Below are positions 46,001 to 55,911 of a DNA stretch of 64,000 nt, in pieces (the stretch's first letter is position 1; each line of letters starts with the position of its first letter). The notes under the pieces were generated by a model. It ran no database searches. It was not told where the DNA came from and was given only the letters and a program-made list of their open reading frames with translations. The stretch is from NCBI GenBank assembly GCA_910890315.1, contig CAJVGD010000011.1, positions 434,001-498,000 of the forward strand. Direction: 5' to 3'. The translations under genes and the position numbers were made by a program. This DNA comes from Serendipita indica DSM 11827. Taxonomy: Eukaryota > Basidiomycota > Agaricomycetes > Sebacinales > Serendipitaceae.

Positions 46001-47740
46001 GAGGATATCGTCCAAATCGTCCAAAGTGAGTGGCTCAAAAGCAGCGAGCAGCAGCGCAAGCATTCCGCACATGACAGACCGGTGTTCAGGGCCTGTACGC
46101 TCCAACACCAGATCGTATACATCGTCGATGGCTCCACTTCGCTCCCTGGAGATCAGATGATCATATATTTCCTCGGTTGAACTGAAACTGGTTTTGCTGG
46201 TAAGCATCCGGCACGCAGTGCTCGCCCAGATGAAGAGCCCGTTGGCCTTTTGGACCAGTCTCTGCTTCTTGTCGTCTGACAGCACCTCACCCAACGATTG
46301 ATGTACGTAGATAGCAATATCATCGATATTGTCACGATGGCTGGCGTCGTGCAGGCGGCCCTCCATCTTGGATTTGATGGCGAGCGGCCCTAGGACGTCT
46401 TCGATAATAGGGTCGGGTCGACTCGTCATGAGGATCCTCAGGTTCTTGCTGTTTGAAACAGCTGTAGACAGTGTTTCGACAAGTTCCCTCCGTTGCGGCC
46501 CAGACTTGCATTCGTCGAGGGCGTCAATGACAAGAATTACATGGCCTTGCCAATGATGAAGGGGTCAGTGACGAGTATCTGGAGCTGCTCGCCGAGAGAG
46601 CTTCGCATGAAGGAAGGGTTCTGCTTCACAGCTCCAGCGACATGTGGTATGAGTTCGGGGATGTACTGGACAAGGTCTCTTGCAATGGTGGAGCAGAATT
46701 TGTCGGTGGTTGATCCTTCACTGCTTGCCATGGAGAAGAAGAATCGACCTCCTAGCACTCCTTTCTTTCGCCATGATTCCACTGCGGACATGGCGACTGT
46801 AGATTTGCCAGAGCCGGCAATGTCACAAAGCCAAAATATGGGCTTGTCTGAAGCACTATCGTTTGCCCAGTTCCAAATCGTCTGAAGGACCGCTTCACGC
46901 GTTCCTTCCAGACAGAGTCTGTGGACTGAAGATGCGACGAATGCTACAGTTGGCAGCTGGAGTATGGCCACTTAGGATGGTCAGCAAAAGTATGGTATAA
47001 ATTTCAATCTTACCGCTTCTTTCGATAGCCTGAACACGCGATGCGGTGAAAAGTCCCAATGCGCTCTGTCCTAATGAGCTTGTGAATGGGGACGAACGAT
47101 GTTCGTACCATGAGCTGTCTGTGCCTGTCTTCGACATCTCGATTCAATTTACGAATCTCCTCTGAATCAACTTTGACTCTACTGAACCCTTTCAGCAGAC
47201 TCAATTTACTGCGGCTGCGTTTCTCCCTCAGGTCGACGACGGTACTGTGTATATCCCTGAGGAGCCTGCATTGCTCAGACCATTGAAAACAAAGCAAGGT
47301 TGCTCACGTACTCGATGTAGTGATTGAGAGGTCGATTTAGCGCCTCGCCAATGACTCTCTCCGCTTGAGAATATGTTTCAAACGACGCGATTTGTTCCTC
47401 AAACGTCGACATGTATTCCTTCAGACGCCGCGTGAGGTCGATCCATTCCTCTTTATTGCTTTCTATCGCCTATCATATCCGTTAGAGAGAGCCATCACCG
47501 ATAGATACGCTGATTTACCCGCATGACTTCAAGGATTGATTTAGTTGCTCGACAAACCGCCTTTAGAGGAGCGAGTATATCTGATCCCTCCGCTATATTT
47601 GCCGTTACGTCGAGAACAATGTTGGCCGTGTCGTATACTTGAGCTCTCTGACGTGTTTGGGCTTGTATGGAAGACGAAGATGCCGATGAATTCACATTTC
47701 TGTGCCGTTTCTTGGATTTGGATGACTTGTGGGTAGACAT
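43061..47740 (-). CDS. NLR-2: NACHT-WD40 NOD-like receptor (apparent frameshift before Walker B)
   Basis: Paralog of NLR-1 with the same exon plan. Start ATG 47740 ([15 protein letters not shown]); N-terminal [19 protein letters not shown] is identical to NLR-1, then [18 protein letters not shown] and [44 protein letters not shown] (Walker A) in 46971-46537. At about 46560-46562 one base is missing relative to NLR-1, shifting the frame just before the Walker B segment ([11 protein letters not shown]). The shifted frame continues ([17 protein letters not shown]) to 45437. WD exon 45401-43416 is uninterrupted with fourteen WD40 repeats; the tail is [20 protein letters not shown] and [13 protein letters not shown]. 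Repeats are more diverged from one another than in NLR-1. Probable role as for NLR-1 if functional. Confidence 0.8.
43430..45230 (-). repeat. WD40 repeat array of NLR-2, fourteen units
   Basis: Fourteen WD40 units of about 129 bp in one open frame. Alternation of GHxxxVWAVxFSPD and GHxGGVxxVAFS units suggests two-repeat blocks were duplicated. Identity between units is lower than in NLR-1. Confidence 0.88.
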
Positions 47741-48260
47741 GGTGAAGGTGGATGGTTCCAAGATGTGGTAGATACCGGCCAGTCTCCGCGCCCATTCGAG
47801 GTATCGGCTTGATTTATGAATACGATCTTTGGGTCATTTATATATCCTCTATGATCAAGAAGAGCATCAGATTACGTGCAGGACCAAGATTGAAGGCCTT
47901 ATGGGGTGGATGGGACATCAAGAACAGCGGCAGTTGTGATGTACTTATAATAGTCACAGAGCTGTCTATCTGAGCAATAAAGGCAAATCAGGAGCTTGTG
48001 TTGCTGAGCCAAAAGCTGACACTATCGTACACCTTTATACTCTTTGCAACAGATAAGAAACAGTTTCCATTGTCAAATTTACTAGGAATACGCACTGAAG
48101 GGAGTGGCATATTGTCCTCCGATGCAGTAATCGGATGGTCGAAAGAGAGGCTCTGTCTGGACTCAGCCCCGATATCCTGTCTTCGCCGCATGCACGACGT
48201 CCATCATCGGTACACTTATTGTTCTCCAAACTGTACAAATAGCAACTAGAAGTTGTTCAA
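47741..48260. other. Divergent intergenic region, NLR-2 / GT90
   Basis: About 520 bp between the starts of NLR-2 and the glycosyltransferase gene. Only short frames without family signal. It should contain both promoters; I see no repeat or RNA gene. Confidence 0.45.
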
Positions 48261-50430
48261 ATGGAATCTCGGCCACGTCCGACGCCTCCATCTCTGGTAA
48301 TCAAGACGGTCAAGCAGAACAAGAAACAGGTTTCCCTTTTTCTTGTCACATTCGTACTCTTCTGCATCTTTGTTGGCATACCGGCGACATTGCAGCCACA
48401 GGCGCTCCATTTGGGGCCAGTAAAGAAATGGGTCCCCGACGCGGCGTACTTCCTCTCGTTACGCAAGCATCGGACAAATCTTATAGTGCATCCAATTCCA
48501 AAGCTCATGGCAGACGCTCAGGCGCGATATAAAAAGCTCCTCCGGCGTCAGAGTGTGACGTTGTTGCAAGCCGTCCGCGAGTACAAACGACGCTACGGGC
48601 GGGATCCACCAAGAGGATTTGACGAGTGGTACGCTTTTGCAAAGCAGATGAATGGTGTAAAGATGATTGATGAGTATGGTTCGTGCCCCTCGCCATGCAT
48701 GTGACAGAGTTGACCATTTCGTAGACCAGCTGATGCGAGATCTTGAACCTTTTTGGAGTCTGAGGGGAGAGGAGATCCGGCGACGTGCGAATCAGATTGG
48801 CCAGATGCCTTCCATTGACCTCGTCCGTCTAAGGAATGGTAAAGCGGTGACGCTCAATATCGAAAAGGGCTTCGAAGACAGTGAAGTCAGTGCGCGTGCA
48901 AAGGGATTTCGAGTGATGATAGAAAAGTTTCAGACCAAGGCAAGCACTTCCTGTGTCGCTCCATTCCTTGGCTGAAACAGCGCAGCTCCCCGACATGGAC
49001 TTTCCAATAAACGCAAAGGCCGAAGGACGTATTCTTGTTCCCTGGGAGCACGTTCAGTACCCAAATATGACCGCCGACCTGGATTCGTCCAAGGGTATCG
49101 AGCACATGCTCCGCCTCCAGCCTGGCGAGCGCTTTGTCGCCGACTGGCGTGGTGACTCTAATGTGTGGGAACATTTTCGACGTACCTGTCCTCCTTCCTC
49201 ACAGGCTCGACGACTCTTCCATTCCATGCGTGCCGTGCTCAAAGAGGGGCAGCGACCGGTCGACTTTTTCGAAAAGGCAGGTCTAGTTTCCGGGCCTGAC
49301 GAGGATTTTTTGTTTTCACCGGGTGTCGACGATACATTCGACTTTTGTCAGCATCCACATGCGCACATCAACCAAGGCCACTTCTTCTCGGATTGGCGCA
49401 CCATCCCCGTATTGTATCCGGTATTTTCACCAGCCAAAGGAGAAGGGTTCGCCGACATCTTGATTCCTAGCCATTACTATTATTCGTCGACGAAGCGATA
49501 CACATATGGATGGGACCCCATGGAGATGCGCGTAAAAGACGTGGATGATTTCGAGGTTCCGTGGTCAAAGAAGAGCAACAAGATTTTCTGGCGAGGTGCG
49601 ACGACCGGTGGTGGAAGTAGTCCTCCAGGATTTGTCGCACACTATCAGCGACACCGGTACGAGGCCTAGTTGCAGAGTATCTATTGACCTTCTGACACTT
49701 ACCAGCTTTCTTCGCATGTCCTCCGACCATAGTGAAGGAAACCGCACTGTCATTTTCGCCGATCCGTCTGGTACTGACAACTTTGTGTACGCCAAGTTAC
49801 CCATAGCCAGACTCAACGACCACATTATGGATGCCGCGTTCACCAAGGCAGTTGGATGTATCCAGTATCCTAATGGTGGGTGCGATGCTCTCCGTAAAGT
49901 CCATCGATTTGCAGAGGCCGTGCCACTGGGAGAGCACTGGAGGCACAAGTACCTGATTGACATGGACGGAATGGGATATTCCGCTCGATTTTTTGCATTC
50001 TTGGCAAGTGACAGCGCGGTTATTAAGAACACTATCTACAAAGAGTACTACTCCGAGTGGATTCAGCCGTGGTTACACTTTATTCCTCTTTCTCAAGGCT
50101 ATAACGAAATTTATAACCTTCATGCGTACTTCTCCGGGCCAGCTGCGTTTATGACTGAGGCGGTTGGCAATAGGACGGACCTCGAAGGCGTGCCAAGAAA
50201 AAAGAAGCCGAGAGTATTGGATGGCGACAAGCAGTTACATCGGATCGCTAGGGCAGGAAGGCAGTGGAAAGCGACGGTTGGTCGAAAGGTTGACATGGAA
50301 GGCAAGTGTGCCTGTCTCTCTTCTATTTCATTCATTGAACCTTTCGACTCTAGCGTACGTTTATCGACTCTGCCTCGAATGGGCCCGCCTGTGGTCAGAC
50401 GATCGTGTAGCTATGTCATTCAACAGCTGA
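48261..50430 (+). CDS. GT90 (CAP10-like) glycosyltransferase
   Basis: Five exons: 48261-48678, 48725-48939, 48986 to about 49656, then to 50301, and 50354-50430. The N-terminus is a type II signal anchor: a short cytosolic tail (KTVKQNKKQ), then VSLFLVTFVLFCIFVGIPAT. The lumenal stem and catalytic domain follow: YGRDPPRGFDEWYAFAKQ, IFWRGATTGGGSSPPGF, HKYLIDMDGMGYSARFFAFL, SAVIKNTIYKEYYSEWIQPW, LHFIPLSQGYNEIY. These are typical GT90 blocks; Cryptococcus relatives (CAP10, CXT1) add xylose to capsule or glycolipids in the Golgi. The intron 48940-48985 begins GC (AAG/GCAAGC) and is the only option in phase giving a normal length. The last (50302-50353) begins GCAAGT, with a weaker GT alternative four bases on. 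Substrate unknown. Confidence 0.87.
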
Positions 50431-50549
50431 TTTACCTATTTCTTGGTAATCTTGCTACCCTTACTCCCAAATTTATTGCTATTTGTTGACCTTTGCGGCT
50501 CGCGGGCGCCGTTGTGAAAAGCGGCCCTTAGCTAGGCAACGGCGCGCGA

Positions 50550-52394
50550 ATGAGTTGTCCGACCACGCCGCGCGACGGTTGGAGTCGACCTCGTCCGCAA
50601 GAACAATGTGTCCACTTGTGAGGACGTCGCATTCGCCGAGCAAAAAGTGTTCTCTTCATACCGTCCTTGACCGTCTCGCATTTGACCCCACGGTTCAAGA
50701 TCAAGTATGGCATAGGGCTCAACAGCTACATGGACACGAGAGATCAGGGCCGTATAGTACAACGATGTGCAAGTGCTGTCGGAAGACTGCCAAAGGTGCT
50801 CTGGAAGCGTTAGATGCACTGGGTGTTGGTGTAGACCCGCTCACCCAAACGCTACTTGTTGGTCAAGGTGTGTGGTTTAGTCTCTGCGTGAAGTCAATTC
50901 TGATGCTCTCATAGGCTACGAGGTTAGTTGGATAGGACCCTCTAGGATTTGGTCTGCTAACTCCTCGTCAGGGAACGCCTCCTCTGACCCACAAGAACCT
51001 GTTTGTGCCCGGATCCCACGAGAAGGTTGGCACCCTTGGGCCATGCTGCCCGTGGAGCCCGAGAGAGTGACTGACGTCCCCTCTGCAGCAGCCAATGTCC
51101 TGCTCTGCCTTTTTCGAGCTAAACCCGACAGCCAACCGGATACAACTGGTGAGAACCTTCTTTCCGCTACTCGGGTGTTGATGTCTGAGCCGGCGGTCTC
51201 GACTTACACTCCCTGCTTCCAGCTCGCCGAGCTCGCCGCGGGCGTTCAGTACCTCCACTCACAATCGCATGTCCACGGCAGCATTCGGCCCGTATGTATT
51301 TATCTCCGTTATCACCGTAGATCAGTTGCTCATCACTTGAACAGGCTGCGGTGTTCGTCGACGACGAGGGATCTGCTCTCCTCGCATGTGACAGTGGCAG
51401 CTCAAATGCCTCAGCGGAAAGCGCATATACGGCGCCAGAGCTAGAGAGTGACGATGCTGAACCAGGTACTGCGAGTGACGTTTACGCATTTGGTGGCTTG
51501 ATACACTGGGTTTGTGCTCTATCACGATCCCTCTCAGTCAACTTATCTGGGTAGATGTGTACTGGAACGGACCCAGTCGACTTGGCCATGCAATCGCTCC
51601 CAACAGCTTTCAACTCGCTCTCCCTGACGCCTCCCTCTATCTTCAATGTGGCCGCTCTGCCAACTGGGCGTACACTCTTCAAGAATGCTCGACAAACCAT
51701 CGCCGAGCAAACAGATCAGACACTGAAATCGCTCGTGGCCCAATGCCGGCGAGTAGATGCAAAGCAGCGACCCCCTATGATCATGGTAGGCCTTACGCTA
51801 CGACAAGTCCTCGTGCGACACCAAACCATGGCGAGCCAACTAGCCATGGGATCGTCGCTGGAACGTGGGTTAGCCATTGGTGGAATCACCAGTCTAGCCT
51901 CATTTCTTCCAAAGAGAAAGCCTTCGACACGCAAGACAGAAAGCGCCCGCTCGACCCCAAATATGTCGAGCATGAGACTGTTTCCACCCCCGACGGCTCC
52001 ACTGACCACAAGTGAACGCGAACGGACCTTGGCCGTGCCATCTCCAATACCACGCTCGGCATCCTACGACGATATCAGTCAGTTGCGAGACCGGAATTGG
52101 GAATATACACAACCCGTATCTCCAAGATTAGAAGTTGGGCCAAGCTCTCATCTCATGGGAGGCCCTGAACCGCACCAGACCCAAATATCCACAGATTATG
52201 TTGTCGACCAGCACCAATATCCAACCGATCCGTATGCCGAGGACATCGCTTTCCTTGAGCAGCAACGATCGTCGCGGCGGAATGACTTGCGAGTCTACAC
52301 AGGCAGAAATGCACCACCGGAGATAGTTGTTTATCAGCCACTGGAGTCTCCCAAGACACCTGCACCGCCGTGGACGCCTTTTCCCATGTACTAG
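50550..52394 (+). CDS. Kinase-like protein with degenerate catalytic core (pseudokinase)
   Basis: Multi-exon gene; 5' end unresolved (ATG 50550 is a candidate). Early exons encode RKTAKGALEALDALGVGVDP and LTQTLLVG, then SDPQEPVCARIPREGWHPWA. The kinase-like C-lobe follows: FQLAELAAGVQYLHSQSHVH, GSIRPAAVFVDDEGSALLAC, SAYTAPELESDD, TASDVYAFGGLI, then SLVAQCRRVDAKQRPPM. The catalytic loop reads HGSIRP instead of HRDLKP, and the DFG position reads CDSG, so catalysis is unlikely. The APE-like TAPEL and the DVYAFG helix are kept. The last ~170 residues are Ser/Pro-rich and disordered. Agaricomycetes have many such divergent kinases; a signalling or scaffold role is inferred. Tandem after GT90. Confidence 0.65.
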
Positions 52395-52794
52395 ACCTTG
52401 CAGCTACTCAATCCCTATGCGAGGCTCTGAGTCTCCCCTCGGCTAACTACCCACTCGTTTTTATCAACTTCGTTTTCAGCACCGGATGCTCAACAATAGT
52501 CACCATGCTATCTTACATGCCCTTGGATAATATCGATTCATGCAGGCTCATCCAATTATCACTCACTGGCATCCAATCGTTGCACTGTAGCACTATCCAT
52601 GTAGTTCATTCGAAAATGTACATTCTCGTAGTTTCATATCTATCGAATGCTTATTTGCTGGCAAGCACTGTGACGCCCTCGCCTCGCCCGTTCGGCTATT
52701 CTTGTCCCCTTCCTTGCTCGCCCATTTCTTGTCCTTTCTTCCAGAGCGCCGAGTGCGTTTTACATTTTACGTCCTTCACGACCAAAACCACGAT
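52395..52794. other. Intergenic region upstream of the secreted protein
   Basis: Four hundred bases between the kinase-like gene and the secreted protein gene on the same strand. It is pyrimidine-rich towards 52680-52740 (CT runs typical of fungal core promoters). No coding or RNA feature is supported. Confidence 0.45.
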
Positions 52795-53667
52795 ATGCAT
52801 TTCCTTACGACGCTTATTTTTGCGACGACGATTGGGCTCGGGGCCAGCGCCGTTCCTCTGAAGTTTACCCCAGACAATTTTACTCTTACAACGAGTTCAA
52901 GCGCCTCTCCTTCCAATGGAATACCTACAACGAGCCTTAGACCGACGAGCGTGTCCCAAACAGTCTCCAGCAGCGCTCGGGCGGTGGTATCCTCCGCGCC
53001 CAGCAGAGCGGTTAGCGAGTCAACAGGAATGACACCTAGCCAAGTCACGAAAGCACTCGCTTCATTCGGTGGTCCATGCGCGCCAAGTCCAAATAATACC
53101 TGCCGGACTGCAGACCAAATCGCCACCGCAGTCAATCAATCGTTCCGCCGCTTTGGACTCGATACTGTCGGTGAACAAGCAGCGGTATTTGCGCTCATGG
53201 CATTCGAGTCGGGCGGCTTTCAGTTTGATGTAAACGTGTTTCCTGGACGGCCTGGGCAAGGCAGTAAGGCCATCTTCTTTTAGTGGACCGAGTTGATACT
53301 GACGCGAGATGTTGCAGCGAGGAACATGATGATGTTCGACTTTGTGCTTCCTTACGCACTGGAGTTCAACCCCTCTGCCGTCCGCGCTATCCGGTCCGAC
53401 TTGGTTTTAGGCCGCGCAACTGCGGCAGATGTACCGGATGATCAGCAAAGAAATCTCATCCGTGCTACTGTCCTGGGAGATGAGCTCTCCTTTGCCTCGG
53501 GAGCGTGGTTCCTGCGCGAAAAGTGCAAGCCGGACATTGCTCTCGGACTACAAAGTGCCACTGCAGATGCGTGGAATCGTTATATGGACCCGGAATGCGT
53601 GGGTGCTGGTCAGGATCCTGCGAGGCTCGCACTCTATCAAGCCGCGTTGGAGGCAATGGGCGCATAG
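52795..53667 (+). CDS. Secreted protein, lysozyme-like motif possible
   Basis: Two exons, 52795-53263 and 53318-53667, give 272 residues in phase. The N-terminus is a clear signal peptide (MHFLTTLIFATTIGLGASA). A Ser/Thr-rich, probably O-glycosylated linker follows (residues ~25-85), then a globular part: ASFGGPCAPSPNNTCRTAD, AAVFALMAFESGGFQFDVNV, FPGRPGQG, TRNMMMFDFVLPYALEFNP and a helical end. Cysteines are few and could form two disulfides. The block A-F-E-S-G followed by a GQGT segment resembles the catalytic region of lytic transglycosylase/lysozyme folds, but I would not name an enzyme. The ATG at 52795 is preferred because it gives the signal peptide; an open frame extends upstream. 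Confidence 0.72.
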
Positions 53668-53734
53668 GTCGTCTCTCATTTTCTTATCGCATGGACGATA
53701 AAGGAGCTTGGACTCTATTTTCCTTGGTATACAA

Positions 53735-54795
53735 TTAATTGTCAAACTTTCCACAGCTGCGAACCACGTATTCGCGGACGCGTCTTTGCTCCTGTCCGCC
53801 AACACCTTCAATCTCTTCCGGTATCTGACCATCCGAGTTTTGCTTTCATGAGTTTCAGCCTTTTGGTCTACTTCATGAATGAAGTAAGGACCCACCCGAC
53901 CTCGATCAGCACCCGCTTCAATCAGCATCACCGCCGCCTCGGCGTGTCCAGACTCCATTGCGAGATGTAAAGGTGTATTGCCTATCCGGTCACCCGTATT
54001 TAGCCGAGGCTTTGTGCTGCCTGCTGGCGGATTGAGGAGGATAGAAATGAACGCCGTTGAGCCCGTTGTCGCCGCTCGGTGTCTACGGGTCTTCATTGAG
54101 TGATGGTCACAATTAAGATGTACGCATGACGTACAAAGGAAGTTGGTTCGCTTTATCCCGTGCATTGACGTCCGCGCCGCGTTCGAGAAGTAGTCTGCCT
54201 ATCTGGTTACTTCTAGTCAGCGATAGTATGGCATGAGAGATCACGACACGTGCTTCTGTCCTTGACCTTGAAGCAGCATAGTGTCTACGATAGTCAGTCT
54301 ATATCATCGTAGTTGCAGACAACTCACAAGGCCGTCAGACCTTTATCATTCGTCCTCTTGACATCCGCACCCGCTCCCAATAGTTCTACGACGACCTCCT
54401 GATGACCGGCGCTGGCTTCACCGAGGGTGAGTGGCTACACTTACCTCAAAATAGGGGCAACGTACTGGCCATATGCAACGCAGTCCAGCCACTGAGATCC
54501 GGTTTGTCGACCTGCGCTTTCATTCCAAGAAGGAATTGTACAATCTCCTTTGCTCCGACGGATGCAGCCCAGTGCAGCGGCGTTCGTCCATCCTACAGCC
54601 TGTCGTCAGATCTTTACGTCGCGTGATAGTAGCAAAGCGGTGACTGACATCATCCAGACTGTCAAGTGCTTCCGGATTCGTCTCAAGGAGCGCACGTAAG
54701 AGTCCGAGTTTGTCTGTGCCTCGTAGTCAGGTAGATGGTTCAACTGTAACAGCAGAATACAAACTTTCTTGAGCTGCTTGTTGTACAGTGAGCAT
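53735..54795 (-). CDS. NAS6: Ankyrin-repeat proteasome chaperone Nas6/gankyrin-like
   Basis: Multi-exon gene from ATG 54795 (MLTVQQAAQEN) to TAA at 53737-53735. Spliced pieces: KLGLLRALLETNPEALDSLD, then ankyrin units across short introns, including TTGSTAFISILLNPP, TGDRIGNTPLHLAMESGHAE and AAVMLIEAGADRGR. After an intron of about 60 nt comes NSDGQIPEEIEGVGGQEQRR and VREYVVRSCGKFDN. The order (six to seven ankyrin repeats, ending PEEIEGVGGQEQ) matches fungal Nas6, the chaperone that binds Rpt3 and delays docking of the 19S base onto the 20S core. Internal exon borders between 54100 and 54650 were not fixed. Head to head with RPB9, 126 bp between ATGs. Confidence 0.85.
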
Positions 54796-54921
54796 TTGGC
54801 GGGCGTTGGTAGAGGTCCGAAGGTGGAGAAGACGCGCAAGTTGTGGCGAAATGTTTATCGTAAGCCGTCCAACTTGAACTCTGCCTCATTCAACCGTTGT
54901 TGTGGTTCGGGCCGAAATGGC

Positions 54922-55679
54922 ATGGAAATAATACTCGTAGAAATAAAAGCACGACTAATGATATTTTTGTAGGCTACCTTGCGGTTCTGTCAAGAGTGCA
55001 ACAATCTCCTCTATCCAAAGGTGACCAACCGCCGTTGAGAGTATTGTCAACATTCTGACATAGTCCTTTATTTCACTTCATCCCTCAATGGCATCTTGCC
55101 CGACGTTTGCCTTTTGCCCGTGGTAATCTTTGGCGGCCAATGGATATATGAACTACCCAGACTCAGCCTGGAATTCCTCAACTCATCTTCGCGTGTCGAA
55201 TGTGCAACTTTTCGGAACTCACCGAAGGCAGCGGGCTTGTCTATCGCAATGACTTGCTGACTGTAACGAGGGAACAGCCAGGCGTGACCACGGATCTGGC
55301 TCAGGATCTTACATTGGTATGTACCTGACCGCTTGAACTCGTGGAGGCTTGCCAGGAACTTCTTGCTGTGTCTGCGAATTGGGAAAATATCGTACTAACA
55401 ATTCACCCAGATGCATTCAAATATGAAGTGTCCAAAGTGCGGAAATACAGAGTAAGTTGTCACATTCTTTGTCCATTTCTTGGATGGATCGCCTTTGGAA
55501 CAAATGACTAACTGTATTTGGTTTTTTGTAGCTGTGTTACGTACCAGGATCAGTCAAAACGAAAAGAGACTCGGATGACCCTTTTCTACGTTTGCACTGC
55601 GCCTCACTGCGGCTACACATTCCAAGATCCTGCTCTCGTCAACTCTCAGAATCGAGACAGAATGGACGTCGGCATGTGA
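54922..55679 (+). CDS. RPB9: RNA polymerase II subunit RPB9
   Basis: The first coding exon is only 15 nt (MEIIL, 54922-54936). A 36-nt intron with branch motif GACTAATG joins it to 54973-55020, ATLRFCQECNNLLYPK. A longer intron leads to QLIFACRMCNFSELTEGSGL, completing the first zinc ribbon (C-x2-C...C-x2-C). VYRNDLLTVTREQPGVTTDL follows, then two short introns and the second ribbon CPKCGNTECVTYQDQSKRKE, with CTAPHCGYTFQ. RPB9 controls start-site choice, fidelity and TFIIS-stimulated cleavage. The exact acceptor before the third exon (about 55170) is not certain, which affects two or three residues. Confidence 0.86.
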
Positions 55680-55911
55680 AGTTGAAGGATATTGGAAATG
55701 ACTTCTTATTACTTATTGTACACTACTAGCCTTGCTTTAAATTCATATACTGTTGCTTCCCGAGTATCTAGTTGAATTCTTCGTACCCCTTGAAATTTCT
55801 CGACACTGCCTCGGCAAGTAGCCTCGACGACCGAACGGTCAGGCAGACGGCGTCTGTTGCAACTTGGTCACAACCACGACTTTCCTGGACAAACACTTCA
55901 CGAAGAAGGAC

